The position numbers and the translations under genes were made by a program. Shown here piece by piece: positions 1 to 13,300 of a DNA stretch of 64,000 nucleotides (positions are counted from its first letter, which is position 1; every line of letters starts with the position of its first letter). Under the pieces are notes generated by a model. That model searched no databases. It had not been told where the DNA came from and saw nothing but the letters and a program-made list of their open reading frames with translations. The DNA is from Nymphalis io (Eukaryota; Arthropoda; Insecta; Lepidoptera; Nymphalidae). The DNA is taken from NCBI RefSeq assembly GCF_905147045.1, contig NC_065907.1:6262001-6326000 (forward strand). Direction: 5' to 3'.

Positions 1-330
1 GGTCTGCTGAGTAGCCAATCAGTGTCCGCGGCGCATGACGTAGTATAATCGGCCGCCGGGAGTCAACGACTATACATGGCGTTATTACATAATATCGGAT
101 TCATGTAAATGAACATTTTACTACGTATGGAAAAGCAATAATAGCGTAACGATCGCTGACAGTTGGCTGCTGACTACGTCAATGGCGTCAGTCAAACAAT
201 TCATAACATAAATCTAAGAAGCGAATAGTTTTTTCATTCAACGAATACTAACTTCAAGCTATTTTATCATCTGTAATATAATCTGGTTCAGTTATAATAT
301 ACCTCATTAAGACTTTACTAAAACACATAC
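1..330. other. Golgin-84 intron reaching the window edge
   Basis: Non-coding. After the donor at 330/331 no further golgin-84 exon can be recognised. The stretch 20-200 is richer in GC and carries ATGACGTAGT near 36-45 and its approximate inverse ACTACGTCA near 174-182, which could be the ends of an old MITE-like insertion. Nothing else is supported. Confidence 0.4.
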
Positions 331-3300
331 CTGTAATTTATCCAATTGTATTTTCAATATATTATTATCAGCCAACAGTGTATCTATCTTGCCTTGTTTC
401 TGTATCAGCATTTGCGTTAAATAATGAATCTTTTCGTTATCGATATCCTTGATGACGTCATAATCGGCCACATTCAAAGCACTGGCGTCACTTATGGGAA
501 CAGCGGACGCTGTCTCCCTTAGATTGTTTAATTCTTCTTCTTTGTTTTCTAAAGCACCTCGCAAATTTGCTATAGTCTCTGCAGACTCGATTTGTAAAGA
601 TTGTAATTCCTAAAAACGTGATTTAGAAAAAATATGAAATTAACATTTTTTTTTATTATTAATACCATAAGGACTTTTGGAATGTAATCGAAGATAGCAA
701 GTGTAAATCCGCGAAAAGACTACTGAGTTTATAAAAGTTAGGTTAGGTTAACTGAAAATGTTCCACTGAGAGGGCTGCCTATAAATAGTAAAAAAAAAAA
801 CAACTATTCTTCTAAGGTTTTTCCCAAGTGGCGGTACATTTACAACATGGCATTAGAAGTCCATGCAGTTTAAATACACAAAAAAGTCAAGATATGCATG
901 CAACACCTTTCCCAAAGTAAGACATTGCATTTCCGCCCTGTTTCTAGAACTACGTTCTTCCTTCAGTGTCTCTCGTAGTGCTGAGACGACACGCTCGGCT
1001 GCGCTGTACCGTTGTTCCAGCTGGGACATGCTGTGTTTCATATCATCGCATTCCTGACGCACACGAGATATCGATTGTGATAAATCTTCCCTTTCTTCTC
1101 TGTAAGGAAAAAAAAAATTGATTGAAAGTCGAAAATATCGAAATTGACAATCGAAAGTTCAAGCACCACCGAATTATCCATGCGCTAAATTTGCCAGTGA
1201 TAAGTGTTCTTAAAATCGAGACATAATCTGTCATCCAATTATCGTCAATATCTGAAGATGAAAGTATTCGAGCAACATAGCACATATTGCTAATAGTGAT
1301 TAAATATGCATTCAACACGTGGTTCTTTATCAACAGCCTCAGCGGCAAAATCACTTGGGGTCCTTGGATTGGTAATATAGTGCCTGTAGTTACACTGGCT
1401 CACTTCAAACCGGAACACAACAATACTAAGTATTGCTGTTTAGCGGTAGAATATCCGATGAGAGGGATAACCTACCCAGACGGGCTTGCACAAAGCCCTA
1501 CCACCTAATAAAAAGTTGAACTGGCCATAAGCAAGATATGTCGTCGGAAGGAGTGATATTGATGAAGAAAAGTCTTTGAATGGAGACCAGGAGACAGAAA
1601 AAGGAGCAGTAAGGTGTTAAGTTTCTTCCAATTATATATATAAATTGTGAGGACACTTTAAGCCATTTAATGTTGTTGAAAAAATTAACCTTTATAAGCA
1701 TTGCAGAAGATTTTTAATAGATTCAGATGCTATTAAAGATAAAATAATTGATCAATCAAGTATTTTCAATTTTTATTTACGAGAAACCACAAGCAGCACT
1801 CATTACTTATTATAATAAGAACCATTATTGTCATTATATATGCAATAATGATTTATGCCAACCTGCTTGATATGACCTATATCAAAATGAAAATATCAAC
1901 TTGCGTCGCACTAAATGAGTTAACTATGATTACGAAATATAGATATAAAGATAAAAAAAATACATCTTGATTAAGTAGAACTAGATAACACAAATGAGAT
2001 TACTGTGTAAATTAATAGATAATTATAATAATCAATGTATAAATCTGAGTGAAATATAGAAAAAACATTATATTTCTTAGTACATAAAATACATACTTTA
2101 GCGACTCTATCTGCTCCACTAACATCTTTGTATCTTCTGTAGAGTTGCCTCCTTCACGTAATGACTTAATTTCATCATCTTTGGCAAAAAGCATATTCTT
2201 AACTCTCAATTTGTATGCTTCCCAATCTTTCTCTAAGCGATGACACTCTGCCTGCGACTTTTCAATTTCATTTTGTTTTTCACTTATCATTGTTTGTGCA
2301 TGTCGCAACTCATTTTCTAATTTATTTTGTGCTACCTCTTTATTGCTTAATTCCCCTGTGAGTTTTTTAACTCTGAAACATAAGTCATCATCATTCAATT
2401 AAACATAAAGACAACATTCCTTCCAACCCCAAATGAAATATATTTTTTATAATGAGATGACTTTAGGTAATGAAACTAACATTAAATTAAAAAAGATACC
2501 ACCCTGAATGACACCACCACACAGATTTATTGTGTAATGCATATTTTTCTAATATTACTACATAATAACTAGGTTAAACTAAAATTATCCCAAACACATA
2601 CCAATATCTCAAAAAAAATATTAATAACTTAAAAATATACTATACTATTAAAAATTAAAAGCTATAACAATGATAAAGGCCCATATCAATTAGTATTTGG
2701 ATAAATACAAAGAAACAAGTAGATTATTAAAAAATTTCCATTGGATATATTTTAACACTTACTTTTCTTCTAACTCAACATTTTTATATTCCAATGCATG
2801 AACACTCGATTCCAGTTTTTGATTCTGTTCTATGTATTTGCTCTGTAAATTGTTCACTTCATTTTCTTGTTGCTTTGTTTTATCACCTTGAGCGACCAAT
2901 GTTTCTTTTTCTTCTTTTAACATGTGGTTTAGTTTTTCACTATTTTCAAATTTAGTCTGTACGATTTTGAGTTCTAATAACCAACATTAACCACATTGAT
3001 ATAAAGGAAAAATAACATAAGTATAGATGTACCATAAAAATATTTCTAATTAAATAGTTGAAGATACTATTGGTAATAATATCAAATAAATGCATACCAT
3101 CTTCTGTTTTGCTTAATCTGTCAAGCAATTCTGAAACCTCTCTATTCATAACATTAAGTTCATTTTTCAACATTGCATTTTCAATTTCACAGTTTTGCAT
3201 ATTATATGCTATGTTATCATTATCTAATATTTCTAAATCTGAAGGCAAACTGTATCCTGAAAAGAAATAATTAAACTTAAAGTATTTTGTTAAAATTAAT

Positions 3301-3711
3301 TCAAAGAACAATCTGAAGAAACCCACTTCTATGTCTGAGTCCATATTGATGCATTGCTTTATTGTCATTGAAATCACCAACTACTGTCTTTGGACTGTTA
3401 TTAAGATATTGAGTAGGTTTTCTTCCAGGTGACTTTCTTCTGTTATTTTCTTGGGCTGTTTTAACATTGTCCTGGCTTTGTTTAATTGCAGTCCGTGGCT
3501 GGTGAAATTTTGTTGGTGAACCTGAAGGTCCATAACTAGATCTTGTTTCAGGTACATTTGAATTTCTTTTCGTATTCCTAGAAATCGTTTTCTTCTTTGG
3601 ACCCCACGTTTCTTTTACGCCATTATTATTCCGCAGAACTGCACCTGTCTGTTCGTCGAGATTGTTGAGCAGGCTTTCTGCCTTGCCAGCGAGGTCCGAG
3701 AACCATGACAT
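331..3711 (-). CDS. Golgin84: Golgin-84 (GOLGA5), N-terminal 501 codons, gene continues off the left edge
   Basis: Golgi-membrane coiled-coil tether; in the family it acts in cis/medial-Golgi retrograde vesicle capture and ribbon structure. Exons (high to low): 3711-3327, 3256-3098, 2973-2763, 2372-2097, 1099-907, 609-331, together 1503 nt = 501 codons in frame with GT/AG junctions. The first residues, MSWFSDLAGKAESLLNNLDE, closely match the conserved golgin-84 start, and the last visible exon has the family segment LTQMLIQKQGKIDTLL. Residues about 30-130 are basic, Ser/Asn-rich and probably disordered; from about residue 140 on it is heptad-like coiled coil rich in E, K, L and Q. The C-terminal transmembrane anchor expected of the family is not in the window, so the CDS is partial. 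It is divergent from Rlip with 643 bp between the start codons. Identification is by remembered family similarity; the exon ends are by eye. Confidence 0.9.
1380..1505 (-). repeat. Family B SINE-like repeat, truncated copy
   Basis: Matches the 5' half of the family B repeat (ACTGGCTCAC, CGGAACACAACAAT, CTTGCACAAAGCCCTACCACC-type blocks, read on plus) that recurs in fuller copies at 7036, 16962, 21214, 23093, 25679 and 62492. Lies in a golgin-84 intron. Confidence 0.75.
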
Positions 3712-4354
3712 TTAAAGTACTACTGTTTACGCTGTTTCACCTAAAATGTTAAAATTTTTACTCATTATTTTATATCATTTCACTTGCCTAACAATAATAT
3801 GTACTGTATATTGATAAAGAAATATTATGTTTGTATTAACAATAGTGTTTAGTTTATTAAGCGTGAAAAGTTTAGTAATTACCGATCATGAGTAATTTAC
3901 GCCAAAAATTTTCCTGAATTATAAATGAAAATGACACAAAAACAATTTCATTATATTGACACTGACAAGTGACAATGACACGTAAACAAAGTTGGAAACA
4001 AAAACATTTAGTACTCTGTAAATTAAATGTAGAAAAAAGTATCTAATAGTTCGTAAAATGTGTAATTAGATGACATGTAATGACTAAGAAAAAAAACATA
4101 AGTTTGTATAGATATCTCAATTTTTTCACAATAGTATTCAATGAAAATACTGAAGACGTGGCTGCATCATATTAACTATTTGCCTTTTCCTAAATGAAAA
4201 ATTGTAAACATAGATAAATGACAATTGTCATATGAGATTGACATTATGACAATAATGACAATTAATTATAATTAAAGATTTGTGGGTTAAAAATATGTAA
4301 TAGCGTTATCTATTAAACAAATAAATAAACCTAATAATTCCAATAAAAAACATC
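3712..4354. promoter_or_regulatory. Shared divergent promoter region of golgin-84 and Rlip
   Basis: This 643-bp stretch lies between two start codons pointing away from each other, so both promoters should be inside it. It is AT-rich with no coding potential. It contains an unusual cluster of TGACA words: ten forward and one reverse between 3932 and 4260 (at 3932, 3957, 3963, 3970, 3976, 4071, 4219, 4239, 4247 and 4256; TGTCA at 4226). No TATA box can be assigned with confidence. The promoter role is inferred from gene layout. Confidence 0.55.
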
Positions 4355-7300
4355 ATGGACTTCGAAAGTCCAGATGTAGAAAAAGATTTTCCAGGCTTAT
4401 ACGCCTCAGAAACTGGACGTAAAAGTAATGAAAGTGACTGTAAGTATTATATAAAAACAAAATATTTTATCCGTACAACTGCTTTCTACAAAATGAATCA
4501 TACTTTTATTATAACTCAAATGTATTTTATGAAAAAATGTACAATACAATTATACAAAATACAGAAATTTTATCTTAATTATTAATTACTTTCATTAAAA
4601 TGTTTAAAAGTGATAGAATCACATAAGCTAAGGCCTTTATCTGAAGCTATTCTATGCAATTCTATGCTATAATAGCTTGCAATTTGTCAAAATATGAAAA
4701 ATTAATTATATTATAGATGCACTTGCACTTTTTAAGTCCTGATTGCTTGGTAGAAAGTATGAATGTCTTAGTTTTGTTCAAAAGTATAGCAATATAGAAG
4801 AAATAATAATGCATAATTAAAGAAAGAATTTAATTTAAAACTTTCTAATGATTTTGTTTTTATTTCCCTGCCAAAAAGATAAATATATATTTATCTACTC
4901 CAAATGCAATAAAAAATAAACATAACACAATTATTTAAAGATGTTTTCTGCAATAGCTACAAAGGAAAGAAAAAGATAATAGTATGTGATCTTATATTAT
5001 TACATTTTTTTTTTAATTATACAGCAATAATTATAGGTTGATTGAAATTTTTTACATAAATAAAATTTGTTTTTTTTTTTAAATGCGTAGACTGTTCTTG
5101 TGTATCTTTTTTATTTGAATTTTAAAATTTTGTAAATTATTTAGTTAGTGATGGTTGTGAGCATGAGAAACACAGTAAAAAGGATTTACTAGGACGTCGT
5201 AAAGATAAAAAAGAATCAAAAAAAGATAGAGGTTATGCTGCTCTAGGAGGTGAAAGCTCTCCTGAAGAAGATACTGATACAAAGTGAGTTACTAAACTAG
5301 TTAATTATAAAACAAAATTAAATTATTGATCATAATTCACCTCAGTTATATATATATAAAATTACTTAATCTTATTACATGCTTGGGGTTCAGCATTTTT
5401 TAAAAATAATAAAAATAAAAATGTTTAGTGATCACTTACAAAATCTTACATTACATTATTTGGAAAACCCAATTAAGTAAATATTTTTATTTGTGTTGGC
5501 GGTTACCGCTCTTCCATATATTGTAACTTTATAAATGAGCGAAAAATATTGTAACCATAAACCAAAGAGAAGCAACTAAATTTTAAAGCATTCATATTGT
5601 TTTTTTACTTAAAAACAGTCATATATAAAATATTTCTTGATTAGAAGTCCTTCAAAAACAAAGAAGACAAAGTCATTTAAATTCCCGACAAAAAGTAAAG
5701 AGAAACGTGAGAAGTCCAGAGATAAGGAGAAAGTCTTAGAAGATGTGGCCAAGCAAAAAGAATTGAGTGAAAAGGAGAAGAAGAAAGAAAGGGAACGAGA
5801 AAAAGAAAGAGAAAGGGAGAAGAAAGAAAAGGAAAAGAGAGAGAAGTTAAGAGAAAAGGATAAGGTATGTATTTTTTTTCTATCTAAAATCTAAGCCTAT
5901 AATACTTCAAGTCAAGGCACCTATAATATTCAAAGAGTTGACTGTCACTTTTAGCTAGCTTATTTACCTCCTGGTACAGATCCCGAAGTGCTGCTTGGTT
6001 AAAAACCCGATTCCGGTAAATAATAATTTAGTGGTTTTTTTCCACGAAATCCTCAATAGCTGTCTAGGGATAGAAAGAAGGTAGTATTACAATGGAGAAT
6101 GAAAGCCACAAATAGATCGGACTGGAGAGATTTACTGGACCAGGCTAAAGCCCACCCACGGCTGTAATGCCTCAGATGATGATGATGATGATGATGATGA
6201 GTATTACAATCCCATACTTTATGTAAAAAAATGTTCAACTGTCTCCATTCTCTCTGGTAGTATTGAATTGTTGCCTGAATCGATGATTATAGTGTAGAAC
6301 ATTTAAAGTTGGTAAACTACAAAATTATTTCTCCGTCACGTAGTCAATCAATCTTCTACATACATATATAAGCGAAATGCCAGTGACTCATCACGTGATC
6401 TCCGAAGCTATCTAATTATGTATATCTGATTGACTTGAAATTAAGCGTAGTTAGTAGTAGGAACGGAGTAATATCCAAAATAAAATTTTCATCATCTGCA
6501 ATTCGGAACAAAAATTTCAACTAAATTAAAACCTGAACGAAACTAATTACCCGTACGAAGTCAGGACGGAGAGAACTAGTTTCTCTGTAAAATCTATATA
6601 AATAAGTTATAAAATGGACAGGAATTTTTGAAACAGATGCATGCGTCTACAGCAATAGAAAAAAAAATATGTCACGTTATTATTTAAGGAATGTACCATA
6701 TGACACAAAAGACTCGTTTTTAAAGAACATCTGTAAAATACCCATTTATAATAGAATGGCAGATGTTAAATTTAATTCGCATGATATCATACTAATATTT
6801 TGAAAAGGTATGTGGCTATATCTACTAATATATGTACCGTTGTACAAACGTTAGGGCGGCGTTCTTTAACACGAACCGCACTGATGGTTGCGTGTGAGCT
6901 TTTGGTCCAAAACATTGACAAGCGATGTATCGTAACCACTTTGTCGAGCCGCACCGACTTGTTCTAACCCAGGTGATTTCATTGTTACAGCAGTGACAGC
7001 ATAATATATCTCTCATGAATATATGACAACATTTTACTGGTGGTAGAGCTTTGTGCAAGCTCGTCTGGGAAGGTACCACCCACTCATCAGATATTCTACC
7101 GCAAAATAGCAGTACTTGGTATTGTTGTGTTCCGGTTTGAAGGGTGAGTGAGCCAGTGTAATTACAGGCACAAGGGAGGACATAACATCTTAGTTCGCAA
7201 GGCTGGTGGCGCATTGGTGATGTAAGCGATGGTTAACATTTCTTACATGCCAATGACTATGGGCGTTGGTGACCACTTACCATCAGCTGTCCCATATGCT

Positions 7301-10300
7301 CGTCCGCCTTCCTATTCTATATAAAAAAAAACGTATAAAAAAAATGAGTAAAGTACGCGATAACTTTAGTTTAATTTAATTGTCACACAGTGTTAAGATT
7401 ATTTATAATAAACAATAACGCTGTTTTATTTCTCTTTGTAATACGAATTGGTGTATTATGGGTATATTTATCTGACTTATGTAGGTTTCATCACGATGTT
7501 CTCCTTACAGCTGAGATGTAAAAACAAATTAAGCAATCACGAATATAAAAAATCACTGGTGCTTGCCCGGATTTACAATCGCAACTTTGGCCATCATTGG
7601 TCTTGACCGTATTGGCCGTTATTCCGGAAGGATTTTTTTATATTCTTTGACTGTTATCGAAACAAATTGTTAGGTTATTATAATAATTTAATTCACAAGC
7701 TATATTATGTACCGGTAAACTGTCAGTCAACAATATAACCAATTGTCGCGGTGATCGGTTGAATGATATATAATTTGATTTGCTCCATCGCCATCAACTG
7801 GCGAGTTGGAACAAAGTAAATACTTTATGTACCAACTTTCACAGTAATCGGTCGAACAATATGAAATCAACAATATTACACTCAAACCGATATATACCGT
7901 CATCCATTTTTATGAATAAAGTCTATGAAAATCATCTTATATTCGGTTAGGACATTGATAAAGTATCCCTTAATCCTTCAAGGGGTTAAGTGGTAAATAT
8001 TTTCATGTTAATATATTACTTTAATAAATGTTTTAAAATCCAAAAATATAAATATATAAAAATTTTGTAACTTATTGTGATAAAACATAATTGCCATTAG
8101 TATAATAAATTATTATTAGTTAAATGTATGTAAGTATATCAGATTCCGAGACCTTATCTGATAATAATTAATGAACAAAAATCGTTAGATAGTGGAGACT
8201 ATTTTTGTTGTAACGGACGGCGCTGAAGCCACATATGTTATCATTAAACATTCGGCTTTGCCTATATATTTTTTTATTGTATAAGAAAGCGGACTGTCAA
8301 ATAGACCACCTGATGGTAGGTGGTCACCACCAGACCCATAAACTTTGGTGTCGTAAGAAATATTAACTATTCCTTACACGGCCAATGCGCCACCAATCTT
8401 TAAAGTTTCACTGGCACACTCAAAAAGTGTTTGTTTTTTAGTAAATACTTGCAATATTTCTCATTCAAATCTCATTCAAAATTGATAGTTCCTTCAAGCA
8501 ATCAAAGAAAACAAAATATAAATTTATCAAGCAATAAAGTTAAACAAGAGATGCTGAGTATGTGGAGAATTTAATAAAGATTGATGACGAAAACGCTTAA
8601 TGAAGAAATGCTCATATAAAATCCAACTTTGCTTTTGTTTTTAAAAACAAATAGGCACATAATTTTAAGTGGTCACCTTCACCCATAGATATTGGCACTG
8701 CGAGAAACTTTAACTTACACCGTAAACTTTCTGTAAACCATGGGATTTAAGATGTTATATCAAGATCAGTAACAGTAAGGTAAACAGCTTGTTAATGTCC
8801 CACTGCTGGGCTAAGGCCTCCTCTTCCTTTTGAGAAGGTTTGGAGCTTATTCCACCACGCTGCTCCAATGCGGGTTGGTAGAATACACATGTGGCAGAAT
8901 TCTGATGAAATTACACACATGCAGGTTTCTTCACGATGTTTTCCATCACCGTCAAGCACGAGATGAATTATAAACACAAATTAAGCACATGAAAATTCAG
9001 TGGTTCTTGCCCGGGCTTGAACCCACGATCATCGTTTAAGATTCACGCATTCTAACTACTAGGCCATATCGGCTATTGTTATAAAATATAACTACAAAAT
9101 AATATAAAGGTCAAACCTGGTCATAAAAGATTGCATGACTGTTGCATACATGAATATACCATAAAATGTTTAGACGGTAAGGGAATGTTAGTTTTTATAA
9201 CTAGAGATAAGTAACATGCAATAAAATATTGACCGTTGATTTGCTAAATATTCTAACCTTTATTTTTATTCTAATTTTTATTTAATTATTATTCTAAATT
9301 TTTATTCTTGCGGGCCGGCTAGACAGGGGTGGCTAGTGCAAAACATTCTTCCCGATTGTACTGGCCGTCGTCGCGTTTGGACTCTACTACAACTTACCAT
9401 CAGGTGGATTAGAGTCAAATTCCCCCCCGGCAAATATAAAAAAATAACCGGTTGATAACAATTATCAGCACGACCCGGATTTTTGGAACCTGCTAATTTT
9501 AAATTAGGTCCTTTCCTGATCTTGGATCGTGTCGGATTGCTGTTCCATTGGACTTAGTCCGAGCCCGTATGAGCGAAGGAATATAAAGTGCATCTGTCTT
9601 TGCGCACACTTGTGTACTAAAACATCTCTCAGTCGAACAGTCTCCGCTGAAAATATTCGCCATGGCCCACATCGGTGCATCATACAAATTGATAGGTACC
9701 AGAAATTGTTACATTTTTTGTAATACCATAATAATATTACAAAAAGTACTTTTCAAGCCCTGTACCAATACTAAATAATCTCAAACTATTAACACATTTA
9801 AAATCCGATTCAAGGCATATTATTTATCTTTATAATTATCAGGGAGTGTTGTTTTATTATCAGCCGCACTTTATTGCTATTTATTATTATTATTATCATA
9901 ATAACATTCTTTTTTTTTAATGTTTTGTTTTAGATAGATAAATACCTTATGCTATTAAAAATCTTTAATAAACTTTTCAAGACTAAATATGCACGCTCTA
10001 ATAAAACGCTAAATGTTGAAACATTTCGATGAGATCTGCTATACAGTGAGCGATTGTTACCTCGACTTGCAAATGAACTAGAACCTCATCGGATGAGATG
10101 GCGAAGAGCTTAAATAAAACATACCCGAATACTAGATACCTGACCCGAATTCGTTTGGATAAAATTAGGCTTTTAACGCATGATGTTTTTATTTGTCATG
10201 ATACATGCATATTAACACTAATAGCATCGGTATCGAGCCAAGCAATCTGTCCAAGCCAAGGTATCGAGCCAAGCCTCTATTATGATAATTGGTAATATCT

Positions 10301-13300
10301 TGCTATATTTCCAATACTACCAGTTCAAATTAAGAATTATAAACTGCAATTTTTTATTTATGGAACACACTTAAATTAATGTTGTTTATTCTGTTAGTTA
10401 TAAGTAGGTATTGTATGACAAATTAGACGTATTCGCTTATATTTTCTCTTTTTTATATAAAGAAATGGTTATTGTGGCTTGGTGTGCTTTATCTGTAAAC
10501 AGCTGTATATTTACAATTCGTACTTGCAAAGTTTTAGAATATATATCGGTATACGTTAGAATTTTCCCAACTTTCGCTATTCGCGTTCAGAGCGATAATT
10601 TTCGAAGTGGGCACGGGTCAGCTATTTATCGTATGTAGTATGTCGTATTCAGTAGCGTAGCTAGGTGGACAAGGGCCCCGGTGCTTAATGCTTATATTGG
10701 CCTTCAAAATTATAGATAGGAACAAGAATAGGAAACAGTGAGTTCAACTTATCACTAGTAGGCTAAATCCATACGTCGTCTCTATGAGGGGTAGAATCTC
10801 TGTGTTTAATAGAAAAAATGGGGATAAATAAACAACGACGCACATGAAAATACAAAATATTTATTATACAGATGAGATCAATAAAGGAAAAAAAAACTAT
10901 TTTGGAAATTCGGAATACTTACTGAGATTTTCCTACATTGCTTGTAAATGTTTAGTAAAGATTACAGGAAGCTCACAAAAAACCACAAAACAGTTTGATT
11001 GGTAATAATGCGGTAGAAAGTAAAGTTCGTCGGTAATCATATACTAATACTGTTATAAAATCAATATTAATTCGTAATAAAAAGATAATGAGATTAGCCA
11101 ACTACGCAGGAGATATTATAGTGCACAAGAGCAGTATTATTATATATATATATATACATATATATAATAATACTCGTGCTTTATATATTCTTTATTCAAA
11201 TTCGAAATAAATATCAAGACACCTGTCCAATTACTTATTCAGACAATAAAATGACCAAAACTTCATAAACATTTATGGTACTGGCCATTCAAATCCACTG
11301 ACAATTTACTACCTATTATATCTAGGTGCAGTTTATGCCTTACGTTGAGTGACATTTTAAAATCTTTACCGCATTGTATCAAGTGTCTTATAAGAATATA
11401 ACACGACAGTAAAAATACAATATTGTTAATATCTGTTAGTAAGTGGAGTCAAATCTTACTTCTGAATTCGAAAATACTTCTAACAAACCGATTGAGCTGA
11501 TATATTGCACGGACTTTTTATACTGGTAACTTATGACCGATTCCAATCGAAGATGAGGTACAGATAAATGCGATTTGCTATACTATGCATTACAAAAACT
11601 TCTTGATTAATATATTATCTTTATTTATTCCACTTAAAAATATCCACGAAAATTTTACATCCAACGTTCTGACCGTAGATTATTATTTAAGATCGAGACC
11701 ACTGATATCAATTCATTGTGTAAATAACTTTGTGTGTGTGTGTGTGTCTGTGTTATCTTACTCATCCCGTGATTGGAATACAGTATACAACATTTTCTAA
11801 TGTAGACTAAATTTTCTTTTAATACCGTAACAGCCTGTGAATGTCCCACTGCTGGGCTAAAGACCTCTCCTCTTTTTGAGGAGAAGGTTTAGAGCTTATT
11901 CCACCACGCTGCTCCAATGCGGGTTGGTGGAATACACATGTGGCAGAATTTCATTGAAATTTGACACATGCAGGTTTCCTCACGATGTTTTCCTTCACCG
12001 TATAGCACGAGATGAATGATAATCACAAATTAAGCACATGAAAATTCAGTTGTGCTTGCCCGGGTTTAAACTCACGATCATCGGTTAAGATTCACGCGTT
12101 CTTACCACTGGGCCATCTCGGCTTTCTTTTAATAAATGGATTGAATAAAGGCTTGTTTCAAGAAAGGTTGTGTAAATAAATTATTTATTTCTCCTTGTAC
12201 GCGATTAGAGCCTCACGTTTTATTTTTTTATTTTTATTAATGTAGATATATTTATTTATTATTTACTATTAAATAAATCAGCTTTATAATTTAACATATT
12301 ACAAACATCTGTTTTATATATTTTATATATAAATATTTTATAATTGAATATTAAGTTAAATATTCAGTAAAATAATATTATGCACCAATACATGCATCGT
12401 ATTCATTAATGATGAGGCTGTCCGCTGCAGTTAATTGACGCATTGCTTAATTAGTGTTACGCTCAGATCATAGAAACAATTACATGACCTGAGGTCTTAG
12501 GCACTATACTCATAGCCTTAGGTTATTATCCCACTGGGCAGTGCGAAAATATTTCAAAAATATTTGATTGTAAGAGATCGTCAAAAAGTATACTAAATAA
12601 AGGCAGTGGAATAACTTGCCATATTGTTCAGCCGAGATGGCCCAGTGGTAAGGACGCGTGAATCTTAACCAACGATATTTGAATGATGAAATTTTTCATG
12701 TGCTTAATTTATGATTATAATTCATCTCGTGCTTTTCGGTGAAGGAAAACATCGTGAGGAAACCTGCATGTGTCTAATTTCACTGAAATTCTGCCACATG
12801 TGTATTCCACCAACCCGCATTAGAGCAGCGTGGTGGAATAAGCTCCAAACCTTCTCCTCAAAGGGAGAACAGGCCTTAGCCCAGCAGAGGGACATTTACA
12901 GGCTTTTACTGTATACATGTCTTCTTCTTCTTTTCATTAAACGAACTTTGCCAAAGGGATTAAATTTCGTAAACAAATTTTTATGACATTACTGAGTCGT
13001 TGAATGGATTTTTATAATTATAGTTAAAAAATGTTAGCCATGTCAGCCAGTATTTTATGTATTTATAGTCAGGAAATTGGATTAACGGATTACGGATTAA
13101 CTTAATCCGTGACTTCAAATCCCAAATGATAGATACACAGATAGGGTAGATATACAGATAATGAAATAATATTGAAAAAAAAAATGAAAAAATTAATAGA
13201 ATCATCGTTATCGAAATTTACTAATTTAGAATGCGAACGAATACGAAACTATTTAAATACTGTATTGTAAATTCGTATGAAATGCATAAAAAATTGCGTA

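Noticed and set aside
6053..6238. Frame with a polyhistidine run
   Set aside because: Antisense of an (ATG)n microsatellite at the end of a LINE scrap.
6825..7214. 129-codon minus-strand frame with QTGTQQYQVLLFCGRISDEW
   Set aside because: It recurs at 21204 and 62458 because it is antisense to family B repeats; not a gene.
8865..9074. tRNA-like segments at SINE heads (families A and C)
   Set aside because: A- and B-box-like motifs are present but the acceptor stems do not close and the sequences continue into SINE bodies, so no tRNA gene is called.
10640..10700. GTAGCGTAGCTAGGTGGACA followed by GGGCCCCGGTGC, possible transposon end
   Set aside because: It recalled repeated DNA in other insects, but no second copy or terminal repeat is visible here.
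12711..12986. Open frame MIIIHLVLFGEGKHREETCM, repeated at 49589 and 58686 and reversed at 8792
   Set aside because: It is the family A SINE body read through; similar frames occur only in SINE copies.
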